Source: Carettochelys insculpta (taxonomy: Eukaryota > Chordata > Testudines > Carettochelyidae). From it: a stretch of DNA of 64,000 nt. The stretch lies in contig NC_134161.1 of NCBI RefSeq assembly GCF_033958435.1, positions 4,960,001 to 5,024,000 of the forward strand, read 5' to 3'. The notes beneath the pieces were generated by a model that saw nothing but the letters and a program-made list of their open reading frames with translations, was not told the origin of the DNA and searched no databases. Below are positions 1 through 12,270 of this stretch, in pieces; the first letter of the stretch is position 1; the number at the start of each line of letters is the position of its first letter. Position numbers and translations under genes: made by a program.

Positions 1-1569
1 GACTTCCCCAATACCTCAGTTCAATGCACATGTCAGTCAAGGTTGGTGGATGCAGGCCTAGAGCATGATGTTCTACAACCATCCTCAGCTGGCAGAAAAC
101 AATCTAGCGGACTACTCTACCTCAGATTAGTTAGTCTGCTTTAAGCTTACAACCAAGGTCAGTTAGTCCTTTAGGTTTCCACAATATCAAGGGGAACACA
201 GAAGTGGCTTAGAACCATCTTTGACTTTCCATCCCCCATAGCTGAGGTCTGAGCTCCCTGTCTCTCTTTTAACGTACAAGTTAAAATACATGGCAGTAAT
301 ATACTGTATATGATTTTGGGCAGCAACAAAAAACAATAAATCCATCCCCTGCCCTCTAATTCTGGCAAAACACATTTTCATTGCTCCTAAACCATTCCTA
401 AGAGGTAGAAATTTTGCTTCATCCTCAAATACCTCCCAGGATGGCCATTCCGTAAGTGGTGTTTGGAGCTTATCCTACTGCCTAGCTATTCTAATAATAA
501 TAATTCAGCAACCGATGACACTGGCGTCGTTACACCATGACGATGGGTCTTTTACACTGATTACAAAGCATTCAAGAATGTTCAATGAATCAGACCACTT
601 GACTGGCTGAGCATGTGAGCATCTCTATTTTAGAAAGGAAACAGCTCATGCAATGGAGTCAAAACTTAATTATACGAGGGAAATAATCTTGTCTCTTCTG
701 TCAAATGCAATCATCCGCTGCAGAGAAAAGGGGCAAATGGCAAGTGCAGCTCTTAAAGCAGTTTTTCATTTGCTTAAGCTCACCATTATTTGCAATACCC
801 TGCTCGAAGTCTAGGAATAAAGTTTGTTTTCAATAGATTATGCGCCTGATAAAAAGATCACTGAAGTCAAATGAGTGTCTATGGATCCAGCATCTCTCTT
901 CCCACCCACAACAAACATGTCTCTCTCTCACCTACTTTTCAAATGGCGCTGAAACAAACTTCCCTTTTTGTTCACTTTCTTTTTCCTCGCACCACTATTG
1001 CTGATATCAGGATATGCTAGTCAGCACCGTGAGTGATGATTTCATTTTAATGCTAGCAGGAATATCATACCACTTCATTCCATGTGCGTCTTACCAAAAC
1101 CAAAACAGTGTAATGGTTGTTTTGGCTTTCTTTACAACCACTGATATGTTAACCAAAAATACTTGTTTGGATGGGGGAGGCATTCTTTACCACATTTCAA
1201 AGACCTTACTTAAATCAAAGGTAGAATTTAAATATTCAAAAGGGTCTGAATAATTTTGCTTTTTTTCATGAAATGTCTTGAAATCATGCATATTGCTACA
1301 CTATATGAGGTTGCAGTAGAAGTTGGTGTTATCAAGGTAATGCTATCAGGACCACCTCAGAGTTCTCTTAGATGGGATTCTTTAAGTAAATTCTTCTACG
1401 TCATGTTTGCATACTTCAGCAGGCATAGAATTTGAGGTCCCACGGCATAAAATCTATAATCATAAACAACAACAAGCTGCCTGCTTCCAGACTTCATTGA
1501 ACCTCAAATATATAGCACGATACCTAATGTGGGGGCACATAATATCCCACATCTGCTACCGCTAGATTC
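1..1569. other. Single-copy intronic sequence
   Basis: AT-rich sequence with no convincing gene or repeat. The short ORFs here show no recognisable domain. Confidence 0.5.
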
Positions 1570-1655
1570 TTACACCTGACTCTGAAGCATCTGGAGCACT
1601 GGCCCCTGGCAGAGAGAGGACACTGGGCTATATGTGCCTAGGGCCTGATCCAGTC
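1570..1655 (+). repeat. CR1 LINE 3'-tail fragment
   Basis: Contains ctgaagcatctggagcactg, a short gap, then gacactgggctatatg and a trailing ggcctgatccagt. This matches the sauropsid CR1 3' tail motif 'tggccactgtcagagacaggacactgggctagatggacc...tgatccagt'. The same motif recurs at 21000-21080 at the end of a longer CR1 copy. It is severely 5'-truncated, as is usual for CR1. Confidence 0.6.
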
Positions 1656-1735
1656 TTGCAAGTCCCCTGTTCCAGTGTGTATCTTTATGACTACAGCCCC
1701 ACTCCTCTTTTGTATGCCCCAAGCTGGGAATAAAT

Positions 1736-2055
1736 CAGGGTGGTGGTGGGAAAATGATCCACGGGCTGAATCTGGTCCACCGGGACTCCCATCTCTACAT
1801 TCGCCTGCACCTCCACAGGTTTCAGGCAATTACAGCTCTCATGGGCTGCAGATGGCCATTCGTGGCCAAAGGGAGTGTCAGGAAACGGTGTCCCAGTTTG
1901 CACCGTTTCCCACCACTCCCATTGGCATGAGCAGCGATCCACAGCTCACAAGAGTTGCAATTGCCCAATGCTGCGGAGGCACAGGTAAATACAGCAGCAG
2001 TGACCCAACAGGGACTAACTCCGGTGGGCTGCCACTTTTTTATTGCCCACCCCTG
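1736..2055. mobile_element. hAT-type MITE with 8-bp TSD
   Basis: The 320-bp element begins cagggtggtggtgggaaaat and ends ttattgcccacccctg. Inverted, the end reads caggggtgggcaataa, a typical hAT (Charlie-like) terminus. It is flanked by gaataaat (1728-1735) and gaatatat (2056-2063), an 8-bp target duplication with one mismatch, the length expected for hAT. It has no transposase, so it is non-autonomous. The ORFs crossing it have no recognisable domain. Confidence 0.8.
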
Positions 2056-2306
2056 GAATATATAAACACAGGCTCTCTAGGGAAGGGGCTTTTTTCTTTT
2101 CAACCCCAGGGTAAAAGCTATTAAAATGCAATACAGGCTGGGGGTTTTCCTCCATTCCTGTTGAATTCCTTCAAGTGTGTAACTATTTCATCTGTAATGC
2201 CTTTAATTGGGAATAACTTACAATTCTGGAATAGGGAGGATAAAGCACAGTCTATGCTTAACAAATCAGATCAGCCTTGCTAGGGCTGTGAAAAATGTTA
2301 CAACCT

Positions 2307-2710
2307 GGCTAGGTCTACACTAGCACCCACCTTTCGAAAGGGGGATGCTAATAAGACTCTTCAGGATATGCTAATAAGGCAGCACACTTCGAAAGTGCTG
2401 CTTTCAATTGCGTGCGGCTTGTCTACACAGGGTCCTTTTCAAAAGGACCCTGCACACTTTGAAATCCCCCTATTCCTATAACCATGTAACCATATCAGAA
2501 TAAGGGGATTTCGAAGTGTGCGGGGTCCTTTTGAAGAGGACCCCATGTAAACGAACTATGTGCAACCAAAAGCGGCACTTTCGAAGTGCCGTGGCTACCA
2601 TTATGCTAATGAGGCACTGCATATTCATTGCAGCACCTCATTAGCATATCCCAAAGTGTCTCACTACCATCTCCCCTTTCGAAAGGGGGGTGCTAGTGCA
2701 GACATAGCCC
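2307..2710. mobile_element. 400-bp palindromic MITE, PIF/Harbinger-like ends
   Basis: The left end ggctaggtctacactagcac and the right end (inverted: ggggctatgtctgcactagc) form terminal inverted repeats. Each is followed by a 'cctttcgaaagggg' block. The inner halves also pair: gggtccttttcaaaaggacc near 2430 with the ggggtccttttgaagaggac block near 2523, and repeated ttcgaa sites, so nearly the whole element folds on itself around about 2480. No coding capacity is visible. The GGCT...GTCTACAC end resembles the larger Harbinger element at 43301. No clear target duplication was found. A degenerate half copy is at 17455-17670. Confidence 0.75.
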
Positions 2711-3543
2711 CTATGAGATGTATTTAAATAGACCTCATACCCAGCGTAGATGCAGTTAGACAAATACAATCATTCTTTCCTCATTCGAGGTACTACCTCT
2801 CAAAGAGATTAATGAACTACATCATTGATGCAGGAATTGTCAATGCTATGATGTTACAAAAGCACAGGTGCAGCACTGCAGCTGCCAAATCACTCAAAAG
2901 TTCAGGTCCTCATAGCAGGATTTCCTCAAATAAGTTCAACTGTGTGCCTCTTTTTAGTGACTGATTTTTACAGTAAACCAAACATTTATTTTCATTATGC
3001 TCTGCTACACTGTTCCACAAACTCTGAAATTAAGTGTTTAAAGACTTTTCATGCACCAAACTTAACAATATCTTTTCTGTAGAGAGTCTAAAGTTGGTCC
3101 AGAGACTGGAATTAAAAACCCCTTCAGAAACATAGAATATAGGCAGTGCATGCGAATGGTATCAATTTTGGATACTAGATATTCCTATATATTCCCCTTG
3201 GCTTTATTACCCGCAATAAAGTACCAATATCTAACAAATGGAAATCTAGCTCATTTATGGTTCTAGATTTTAGCTTAGAACACAGAGCTCTGTTTAATAT
3301 CTCAATAATTTATAGTGGAAAAAATACAGTAGGAAAAGTGCCAACAATAAAAGTTTCTGGAATTTAGAATGCAAAGAAATATTCATTTTTTTCCTTTCTT
3401 GTGTGTGAAATTTATGAAAGTATGTTGTTAGGAGAGAGAGAGAGTGTGTGTGAGAGAGAGAGATGTTGAAAAGTGAATTTAAAGAATGAAAAGATAACTT
3501 TATGCCTCAGTAGTTGCTGAAGTTTTCCTGTTGGGCACATTAT
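2711..3543. other. Single-copy intronic sequence
   Basis: AT-rich, no gene seen. It contains a GA/GT microsatellite at 3431-3463. Confidence 0.5.
3431..3463. repeat. (GA)n(GT)n(GA)n microsatellite
   Basis: Compound dinucleotide repeat, read directly. Confidence 0.95.
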
Positions 3544-4225
3544 AGCTGTGTCTACACGTGCACGCTACTTCGAAGTAGCGGCACCAACTTCGAAATAGCG
3601 CCCGTCGCGTCTACACACGTCGGGCGCTATTTCGAAGTTAACTTCGACGTTAGGCGGCGAGACGTTGAAGTCGCTAACCTCATGAGGAGATAGAAATAGC
3701 GCCCTACTTCGACGTTCAACGTCGAAGTAGGGACCGTGTAGACGATCCGCGTCCCGCAACGTCGAAATTGCTGGGTCCTCCATGGCGGCCATCAGCTGGG
3801 GGGTTGAGAGATGCTCTCTCTCCAGCCCCTGCGGGGCTCTATGGTCACTGTGGGCAGCAGCCCTTAGCCCAGGGCTTCTGGCTGCTTCTGCAGCAGCTGG
3901 GGATCTATGCTGCAGGCACAGGGTCTGCAACCAGTTGTCGGCTTTGTGTATCTTGTGTTGTTTAGTGCAACTGTGTCTGGGAGGGGCCCTTTAAGGGAGC
4001 GGCTTGCTGTTGAGTCCGCCCTGTGACCCTGTCTGCAGCTGTGCCTGGCATCCCTATTTCGATGTGTGCTACTTTGACGTGTAGAGGTTCCCTCGCTGTG
4101 CCTATTTCGATGTTGGGCTGAGCAACGTCGAAGTTGAACATCGACGTTGCCGGCCCTGGAGGACGTGTAGATGTTATTCATCGAAATAGCCTATTTCGAT
4201 GTTGGCTGCACGTGTAGACGTAGCC
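3544..4225 (-). mobile_element. 0.7-kb TTCGAA-rich MITE, copy 1 (PIF/Harbinger-like)
   Basis: The left end agctgtgtctacacgtgcac and the right end (inverted: ggctacgtctacacgtgcag) are terminal inverted repeats. TAT flanks both sides (3541-3543 and 4226-4228), a 3-bp duplication as expected for PIF/Harbinger. Many subterminal ttcgaa, cgaaatag and acgtcgaag motifs alternate in both orientations. The same element occurs in reverse at 47757-48467. On the minus strand two ORFs (121 and 105 codons) are open here and in the other copy. They match no protein I know and may be carried-over parts of the parent element. Confidence 0.8.
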
Positions 4226-5575
4226 TATATGTTTAATAAATGTAGTATGACTGGCTCTGCCACTGTCACCACAGACATTACTCATTATAGACTTGGAGAT
4301 TACTCCAGGATGAAACTACTCAATCCAGAGTTTTCTCATTCGGCAACATCCATGCAGCACCAGGCTAGCTTTGGAGCTCTGGCTGGAGCTCCTGCCTCAG
4401 CATGGGGCTGGAGTCAGAGCCCCTGCCTGCTGGAGCCCTGTGGCAGCCCCGGGAATGTGGGTCAGGAGGGAGAGGGGGGCGCAGAACACCATGGCAGCCT
4501 GGAGTCCCAGGGGAGCCTGAGGCTGCGGTCGTCTGGAGCTGAAGCTCTGTACTTTACCTGGTACAGCAAATTCTGTTGTTCAGTTCCTGCCACGTCACAG
4601 CCACGCTGGACCAGGGAGTGTAACCTGTACAAAGGTAACCTCATTTCCACATATCCCGCTATTAACACTATAGACAGATGAAGCATGATACTTAGTGAAA
4701 AGAAAAAATGTTTTGTGAAAAACACTGAGATACATTCGATCCATGGAGCTGTGTTATCCAGCCTGGTATATCAGGCAGCAGAGGCACCTTTCATATCATA
4801 CACTGTTTCCCACTTGTATTAGTTAGACAGTTACAGCTGTGACCATTGGTTAACTGCCTTTTAAGGAACAGAGCAGAAAGAAGATTAAATATTTTCAAAG
4901 GAAAGTGTATTATATGTCATTTATATTGTGCTTCTGGGAAATGCCCCATCAATTGGAGGAAGAAAAAAACCCTGGATAAATATACCTCATCCCTGGAGAC
5001 GACAATACATTAGATCGCAATTCAAAAGCACAATAACAGGTAGAAGAGCAGGTTGGAACATTTAGATATTTCAAGACGTCTACAGATTGTAGAAATTTTA
5101 ACTGATAATAGCTCATGGGAGGCACACTGATTCCACGTTAATCAGGGAGGGAAGGACAGATAATTCTATACAATTAACATTTTGTTTTTAAACACTAACA
5201 CATAATTGAAATATTATTCCATTATAGCCAAATACTAGTACAATTCCAAGCAGTGTTGCTGCTCGCATTAAGCTGGACTTTCTGACCTAGCAGTCTAGAA
5301 ATTATGGAATTTTAAAACCAAACAAGATTAGGGGAAAGAGTAACTGTTCCGGAGCCAGGATGCAACTTCTTAAACACTTTAATGATAATAAATGCCATGA
5401 CAAAAAGCTGACCTTTAGATTTAGATTTATTCTGCTAAAAGAGATTAAAGAATCTACCGTCCTGCTTCACCATCTGCGTGAGACAAGGAAATCAATATTA
5501 TATCTAATTCTAACCAGTATACTTCTTGATTTTACATTATTCTGACAAGGTCACAATACTTTGAGAAACAACGTA
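4226..5575. other. Intronic sequence with a GC-rich block
   Basis: A GC-rich, possibly repetitive block lies at about 4360-4640 (ggagctctggctggagctcc and similar imperfect repeats), but I could not classify it. The remainder is AT-rich without recognisable genes. Confidence 0.4.
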
Positions 5576-5700
5576 CTGGCAGCCAGACTACCTTGGGATG
5601 TGATCTCATCCCATCTCACAGGCTAAATAAGGACTTGTTTGGTCACGGCTTGGATGGAAGCCCTGGAAAAAGCCAGGGTCATGCAGAAATAGCTGGTGGG
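5576..5700 (+). repeat. 5S-rRNA-derived SINE (SINE3-like)
   Basis: gatctcatcccatctcacag followed by gctaaataagg and cttggatggaagccctgg aligns block by block with the 5S rRNA internal promoter region (gatctcgtctgatctcggaa, gctaagcaggg, cttggatgggagaccgcctgg). The A-box-like and C-box-like segments are in the right order and spacing. There are many substitutions, so it is not a functional 5S gene. It is best read as the head of an old 5S-derived SINE; the 3' limit is uncertain. Confidence 0.65.
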
Positions 5701-5704
5701 CATA

Positions 5705-5735
5705 GGAGAGGAGAGAGGGAGAGAGAGAGAGAAAA
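5705..5735. repeat. GA-rich simple repeat
   Basis: A purine tract of GA units immediately after the 5S-like segment; possibly the tail of that SINE. Confidence 0.8.
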
Positions 5736-6149
5736 GATAAAAAATTCCTGACGCAACAGACACGTCCCTTGCTGCACACTGGCACAGGCCAGCCAAAACA
5801 GAGCCCTGGTTATACGCCAAGTACTATGGGGCCATTCAGAGAAGCTCTAATGATTTTGCCTTCCCATCCAGTCCCTGATGAACCCAACTGTCTTGGGTCC
5901 ACTGGCTTCACTGCGGATCAACTGGCCAAACTCAGAGAATTGATCACTTCCCTTTATATTTTAAGGGATTTGAAATGGAAACTCCTAGCTGCATCTCCTT
6001 CCCTCCCAACCCAAGAATGAACCAAGTTTCCTTCTATAATAACTGCATTCACAGACCTGCAGGAGCCGGTCCACACAGTTCTATGAACCTAGCAGCTGAG
6101 GCCCCAGATCACCAAGAGAGTATAAAATATCTAGGCTCATTTACTGCAT
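5736..6149. other. Intronic sequence
   Basis: No gene or classified repeat seen. Short ORFs run through it in several frames without any known motif. Confidence 0.4.
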
Positions 6150-6500
6150 GGCTACTCTACACAATAGCGATCTGTCGACAGCAGTTCCCTTGGAAGAGAC
6201 CTTCCAGCAAAACTTCCGTCAACAGATCACATTCACACACAAAAGCAGATTGAAAGAACAATCTGCTCTGTTGACAGAGAGCAGCCAGATTGCCCAGCCG
6301 CACTCTCAACAGGAGGACCAACCCGAAGGTCGGCAAACAGGGCTGCCTGGAGGGAAGCCCTGTCTGTCGACAAAAGGGCCCCAGAGCGTCTACATGGCTT
6401 TTTTGTTGACAGAAAATCGTCATCAAAGCCATTATATCTGAACATGGAGAGGCACAATGCTGCCGGCAGATGTGCTGGGTTTTGTTGACAGTCTGTCAAC
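6150..6500. mobile_element. Probable MITE with TGTCGACA motifs
   Basis: Starts ggctactctacacaatagcg, like the other GGCTA...CTACAC ends in the window. It holds repeated ctgtcgacag, ctgttgacag, tctgtcgaca and ttgttgacag blocks in both orientations, the pattern of subterminal binding sites seen in the TTCGAA elements. The right end is not clear, and a fold-back retroposon begins at 6516. No coding capacity. Confidence 0.5.
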
Positions 6501-6515
6501 CACACACATTTTGCA

Positions 6516-6697
6516 TGAAGAACAACAAGAAGTCTTGTGGCACCTTATAGACTAACAGATATTTTGGAACATAAGCTTTCGTGGGCAAAGCGGGTGCCCA
6601 CGAAAGCTTATGTTCCAAAATATCTGTTAGTCTACAAGGTGCCACAAGACTTCTTGTTGTTCTTGAAGCTACAGAATAACATGGCTACCTCTCTGAT
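6516..6697 (-). mobile_element. Fold-back retroposon 1 (Penelope-like terminal type), TSD attttgca
   Basis: Two arms of about 70-75 bp pair almost perfectly: gaacaacaagaagtcttgtg to cgtgggca, then tgcccacg back to cacaagacttcttgttgttc, with a loop of only a few bases near 6595. On the minus strand the unit starts with a non-palindromic head, agagaggtagccatgttatt, related to the 'gtagccgtgttagtctg' head of common turtle retroposons. The 8-bp attttgca at 6508-6515 and 6698-6705 flanks the complete structure, so the palindrome inserted as one unit. Confidence 0.75.
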
Positions 6698-6705
6698 ATT
6701 TTGCA

Positions 6706-9700
6706 CCTAGATACTCCATGGGTTTTTCCAACAATAGCCTGGTTTTGCCAGAAGCACCCTGTCATGCAGACGTAACCCATATGTTTTACAACACAAGGTG
6801 GTGTGGAGTGAGACATGAGTTATGATATTTCTCCTTACAGAGCAGCCCCGGCTGGGGCATGTCACACTTGAACCTCTGTTCTTTCTATCCATTTAACTAC
6901 CATTCCTCTATCAATTAATGTAATGGTAGTTTTGGCCATATTACTTATTAGCCCTTCCTGCCTTCATAGCATTGAACTCTCTTGCCCCTTACTGCTGGTG
7001 TTACCTTAGGCAAGTGGTTCTCTGTTTAAAGCTCTAGCATCTAGTACCTTCTTTTTCTATGATCCACTTTGTAGAGGAACTACTAGGAGAATAAATGCCA
7101 GTGAGATACGTGGAATGTCAAAGGAAGAACAGTCTCCATCCTGGCCTAGGACAGCAAACTGTCATTATCACACAGGAACAAAAATTCTTCACAATCTGTC
7201 CCCAGGAAGTATTTTCTCTTTACAAAGAACACATACAGTCCTCAGTTTTGAAAAGAGGCAGTCAGGTTGTAAGTAATTCTGAATGCTGTCTCCCTTTAAT
7301 AGCAGCGGCCAGAGCACCAGTTTGTTTCATTTTGGGTTACAATGTGCATTGAACACTGGTTCCTACACAAACAAAGCCAAACAGAGCTTTAGCAATTGTC
7401 ACCAATTCAAAGAGATGAAAGATTAGGCCCTGGATGCACATCTATGACAAAGAAGTAGCATGCAGTACAGCTGTGCTGGTGGAGGGAGGAATCTGCTACA
7501 TCCCTTTTAAGGACACACTTCACTCTTCACTGAGTGGTCACCCAGCTCTGCTGGCTGAAATATGGTGAGAATGGAGATAGCTTGTCCCTTCCTTTGCACT
7601 TGCTCCTGGGTTGAGCAGCTGGCCAACAGTCTCTGTGTCTCTTCCAAATACTCAGAGCCGAAACCTGGATAGCCCTAAGGAAGCAGTGACAATGGGTGAA
7701 GGAATCTTCTCCCTTTGGCACAGATTCATTAACGCTCGTCAATCCCTACCATCATGCCATTCTGATGAGTTTGGAGACATTTTCCATGATCTTTTAACAA
7801 CAAGTTCTCTCCCCTAACTATAAGGTTTTATGCATTCAAATCCTATGCTGTTGCTGATAGGAGCTTTTTGGGTTTTTTTGTTTTTTTTTCCTTGTTTGCA
7901 AACACAGGCAAAGCTGACTGGCAAATTATACAGCTCAAAACAACCCTTTCACTGAGGAAGACTTATCCAAGTCGTCTTATTTCTCTCACCTCCAAGAGAA
8001 CAGCATATGCTTGCTGGCTTGCTTGAATTGGCTGGGCCAAATTCATCTCTAGCATGAATGCCAGTGACTTTGAAAGAGGCGTTCAGAAGGAATCTGGCCC
8101 ATATAGATCATATGAATTTAGAGGATTTATCCAGCCTGGATCTGTCACCCAGGAAAAGAAAGGATAATGTATTTCTTGTATTTGAAATATGCTTTTGAAT
8201 CAAGAGCTATACATAACACATTCCAGAATTCCACAGTGAGGCTTTCAAGTGTTCCACAACTAAATACTTTGTATTCACGGTGACTGAAACGGAAAAGACA
8301 AGCTTCTTACCTGCTAATGCGGTTCCTTGGTGTTCTCCTTTACTTACTAATCTAGATGCTTCCCCACCACCCAGCAGGTGGTGACAAACCATCCAGTGAC
8401 CCACATATCCAAACTCTATTCTGAAAACTTTATTATAGATCTGATCCTGCCCTTGTTGCAGCCAAAGCAAAGCTCTCACAGAGAAGGGAAGGTGAACATA
8501 ACTGACATAATTTTCCTGCTCAGACCTTCACTGAGTAGTCTTTGGCAACCAGAAATACTTCAGGAGAAATCTGAGAAGTAATGTTCGTCAGTAACACTTT
8601 CCTCTTTCATTTTGCTAAACAAATCCACATACTGAGAACTTCTCAGTCAATGGCTAATGCGGCAACCTACAGCCCAAAGCTGTTCAGAGACAATATTCAG
8701 TCATGCAAAAAATAAATAAATAAATAAATCTCAGCATTTCTGATCCATTTCTTTATGCATCTGACCTGGGCAGGCAACTGTTCAATGGTGCTTGAATTTA
8801 CAACCACTCCTTTATGAGAACTGGCATGATTACGACTGTAACCATAACAAAAATCCAAACCTCTGATGCTATAATTTGTTCCAGAGATGGATACTGAATA
8901 GAAAGATGACTTGGATATTCATTGCTCTGCTAATGATGAATACTTTAAAAACAAAACCAATGGGACAGCATCATTCTTGAGCCAAAACAGGCAATTTACA
9001 GCTGCCGGATTCTCAAGCTGCTCTATCCTTTACCTAAGCTAGGCAGAACTGAAGAGCTGCTTTAACTTTCATCAGCTAGTTTTGTTGGTAAGGAGACCAT
9101 TTGCCACCAGAAAACTGTTTGGGAAGAGCAGAACTCTGCCCCTCCCTTGGAGGGGAAGACAGAAGAGAGGCTGAGGTAGGGGCATACTCATCCGGCCTTC
9201 AGCCCAGTTGAAAAGATCTCAGCCACTTGCAAAGATTGTCTCTTGTGGTGGAATGCTCAACTGGACAGCTGTAGCTTTGTCACTCTCTCAATGAATGAGC
9301 TAGAAATGAGGATTTGTCCCCCACCCCAGGTCATAAATACATTAACTCTGAGCTGCCTGGGCAAAAATCGAGCGGAGGATCCATTATTTTGGCCTTGGTG
9401 AACTGAACCAGCGGAAGCATAATGGGTTAAATGCGCTGAAAGAAGAGATGACCCACGGCATCATCTGAATAAGAATGACAATTGACTCTCTAATTAAATC
9501 AGAGGTGGAGTTACACACCTCCTATCAAAACAACACAATAAAAATGCCAAGAGTGTCATTAATATGACGTGGACTCATGAAGAAGTCTATTAGGGAGTAC
9601 TGAATATGTGATCTGGAAAGGCAAGAAACACCACCGTCTGGCTGTTTCATACGCATCAACAAAACATTACATTAAATTTTCAGATTAGAGTGATTTGATT

Positions 9701-11174
9701 TTTGTTTCCTTTTGGCTGTAGCAATTGGCATATTAAAAATTTATTACAGCTTTACCAGCTAATTTGGAATTGATTAGTTTGCAATATTGTTTCTGCATGC
9801 TGGGTTCTATGCAGCCATATTATCTGAACTTGGCCAGAATGCAATTCAGCCTAACTCGGCAGTGAAGAACAACAATGGAAAAGTCAGTCCCCTTTCTTTG
9901 CATAAGCAGCTGAGTTACCTGAATTGCAGCAGGGACACATGGGGGGAAAGAGGAAACAGGGCACCCTGTGTGTGGAAGGAAGAGGGAATGCTGGAGTCTT
10001 GGCTCATGCCACAGTTTGAAGATCAGTAGTTCTGAGCTGGTGTGAAGATGAAGAAAATAATCCACATCCTGTGAAGCAGAGCAATGAACTACTTGCCCCT
10101 GGGAGCAGGGAAGCAACTTGGAACCTTAGGATCAAGCATAAAGACTCTATGCGAAACCACTGAGGTCCACAGTAATTCTGTTTTTCATAAATGAGCTCCC
10201 ATTCCATGTCGCTCTTATGAAAAGACAGTAGAATGTCTGAACTCAGGTCTTTTGAATTAAATATCTTCTAAATGATGTTTACGGAGCATTACAAGGTGCA
10301 AAATACATATGAAATTTATTCTACTTATCACTTTCCATAATCAGCTTCCTTTGTGCTATACATACATTCCTTTTCTGAGTGAAGGATGTGGATGGCAACA
10401 TAAACATTTTAAAATAAGTTCATAGTGCATTTATGAAAAATTATGGGCTATTTTACTGAACACTTAGACAAACAGAACAGGGGTCTTTTAAAGAAAATAC
10501 ACAGCCTGGATCAAATACTTTATGTTCACACATACTTTACTTTTTTCATAGTCGTCTACAATCTGAATTCACAGTAAGGAAAAAAATAGAACACTCTTAC
10601 CTGGTGTTTATATAAAATCATAAATTGAAATGCCACCACAAACCCATTCAGATACGCATCATTCCGACCACAGAAGATTACAGGATGGAGAAGAAAAGAA
10701 ATAGAAAAAGAGAAATGTGATTAGCCTTTTGTTCACCATGTCACATCATATTCTGCTACAAAAAAGTAGTTAGAAAACTGTCAAAATCTGCAAAATTTGG
10801 CAGTGTTTATCTTTCATTTTTAGTAAAATGAAGCACTTATAAAACTACATAAACAGTACGTTATGTTTAAACAAAACAGGTAAGATAACTGCTGCAACCA
10901 TATGTTCCCTGATTCTTCAGGCAACAAATAACATATGAACAAAGTACTAAGAAAGAGAACAAACAATTAGAGTAATAAGAAACTGAGAAGCAAAAACATT
11001 AGAGAGATTTGTGAATGACTTTCTTTTTAGAGTGCAGACCAAATCAAGTTCGCTGCAGGTATACAGATGTTTTTTACATCTGGATTCTCTTTCTTGATGA
11101 GTCACGCAATATATGCAAATTAAAACCTTGCTAATCCCAGTTTTCCACAACTTGATCTCTACCAAACACCAAAG
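6706..11174. other. Single-copy intronic sequence
   Basis: No exon or classified repeat was recognised in 4.5 kb apart from an AAAT microsatellite at 8709-8729. The 9400-9800 part is rich in TAAT/ATTA homeodomain-type words and has the look of conserved non-coding DNA, but this cannot be confirmed without alignment. Confidence 0.5.
8709..8729. repeat. (AAAT)n microsatellite
   Basis: Five AAAT units, read directly. Confidence 0.9.
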
Positions 11175-11620
11175 ATCACAGAATCATAGAATGCTAGGAC
11201 TGGAAGGAATCTTGAGAGGCCATCGAGTCCAGCCCCCTGCCCTCATGGCAGGACCAAGTACTGTCTAGACGATCCCTGATAGACATTTATCCAACCTGTT
11301 CTTAAATATCTCCAAAGATGGAGATACCACAACCTCCCTAGGCAATTTATTCCAGTGTTTGACCACCCTGACAGTTAGGAACTTTATCCTGATGTCCAAC
11401 CTAAACCTCTCTTGCTGCAATTTAAGCCCATTGCTTCTCATTCTATCCTCAGAGGCCAAGAAGAACAAGTTTTCTCCCTCCTCCTTACATCCCATACTTG
11501 CAATCAGCAAAAGCACCTCTAGAGAACGTAACTTGATAATCACTGACAACACAATCTCATCTGCACTCACTAGATGCACCGTAGCACAGGTTTTCACCTG
11601 CAGCAAGAATGCTGTTGCAT
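11175..11620 (-). mobile_element. CR1 LINE, 5'-truncated 3' end
   Basis: The plus strand begins with gatcacagaatcatagaatg, the reverse complement of the CR1 3' terminus (ATTCTATGATTCT), so the LINE is on the minus strand. A minus-strand ORF (11645-11265) ends with HWNKLPREVV...PSLEIFKNRLDKCLSGIV, the conserved C terminus of CR1 ORF2 just past the reverse transcriptase region. It also carries LQQERFRLDIRIKFLTVRVV upstream of that, as in sauropsid CR1. Only the last roughly 450 bp remain. The far 5' limit is approximate. Confidence 0.85.
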
Positions 11621-11839
11621 ATAAATAAATGAAGGAAAACATCAAGAGAACATAATAAAAACATCTTGTTTTATTTCAGATCGCATGACTCTTGCCTTTT
11701 TAAGCATTATAAATCTGACCTTGAATGAACTATTAGGAGAGTTTCTGAAGCCTCACTCATTCAACTCAGTTGGATTATTAACAGGAAAAGTACATGAAAA
11801 TTCATACACCTGTGCTCATTTTTGGGTTTCCTGTTTTAA

Positions 11840-11845
<6 letters not shown>

Positions 11846-11876
<31 letters not shown>
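11846..11876. repeat. (CA)n microsatellite
   Basis: About 15 AC units without interruption. Confidence 0.97.
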
Positions 11877-11879
<3 letters not shown>

Positions 11880-12109
11880 CAGTTGATACAAAAGTACTCC
11901 TGGCCACAGAGGATTTGGTTTTCATGTAAAGTCATGTATGGAAATTAAAACTGACTTTTAAAACCTATTTTACGAAATCACTATGCTATCGTGTGACGGC
12001 ATGCAAAAAGATGGTGACTGTGACAATACTGTGGATGGAAGTGTATCGTGTCAGAGCAGAGACACTGCCTGTTACAAAAGACCTCCGACAAACATATAGG
12101 TTGGTGAAA

Positions 12110-12265
12110 GCAATCACATACTTAGATTCAGCACTGTTCAATAGAGCAGACATTGGACTGGGACTCAGTAGACCTGATTTTTTATTCCCAACTCTGTCGC
12201 TGACCTTCACGGTGACCTTAAGAAAGTTACATAATCTCTCTCTGCCTCTGTTTCCCCTTCCACCA
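12110..12265 (+). repeat. MIR SINE
   Basis: gtcgctgaccttcacggtga, then ccttaagaaagttacataat and ctctctctgcctctgtttcc, follow the MIR core and 3' order (tgtgtgaccttgggcaagtc acttaacctctctgagcctc agtttcc). It is strongly diverged, consistent with an ancient amniote SINE. Confidence 0.75.
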
Positions 12266-12270
12266 CTTGC

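Noticed and set aside
5576..5700. Functional 5S rRNA gene
   Set aside because: Too many substitutions across the internal promoter and no terminator T-run; better explained as a SINE head.
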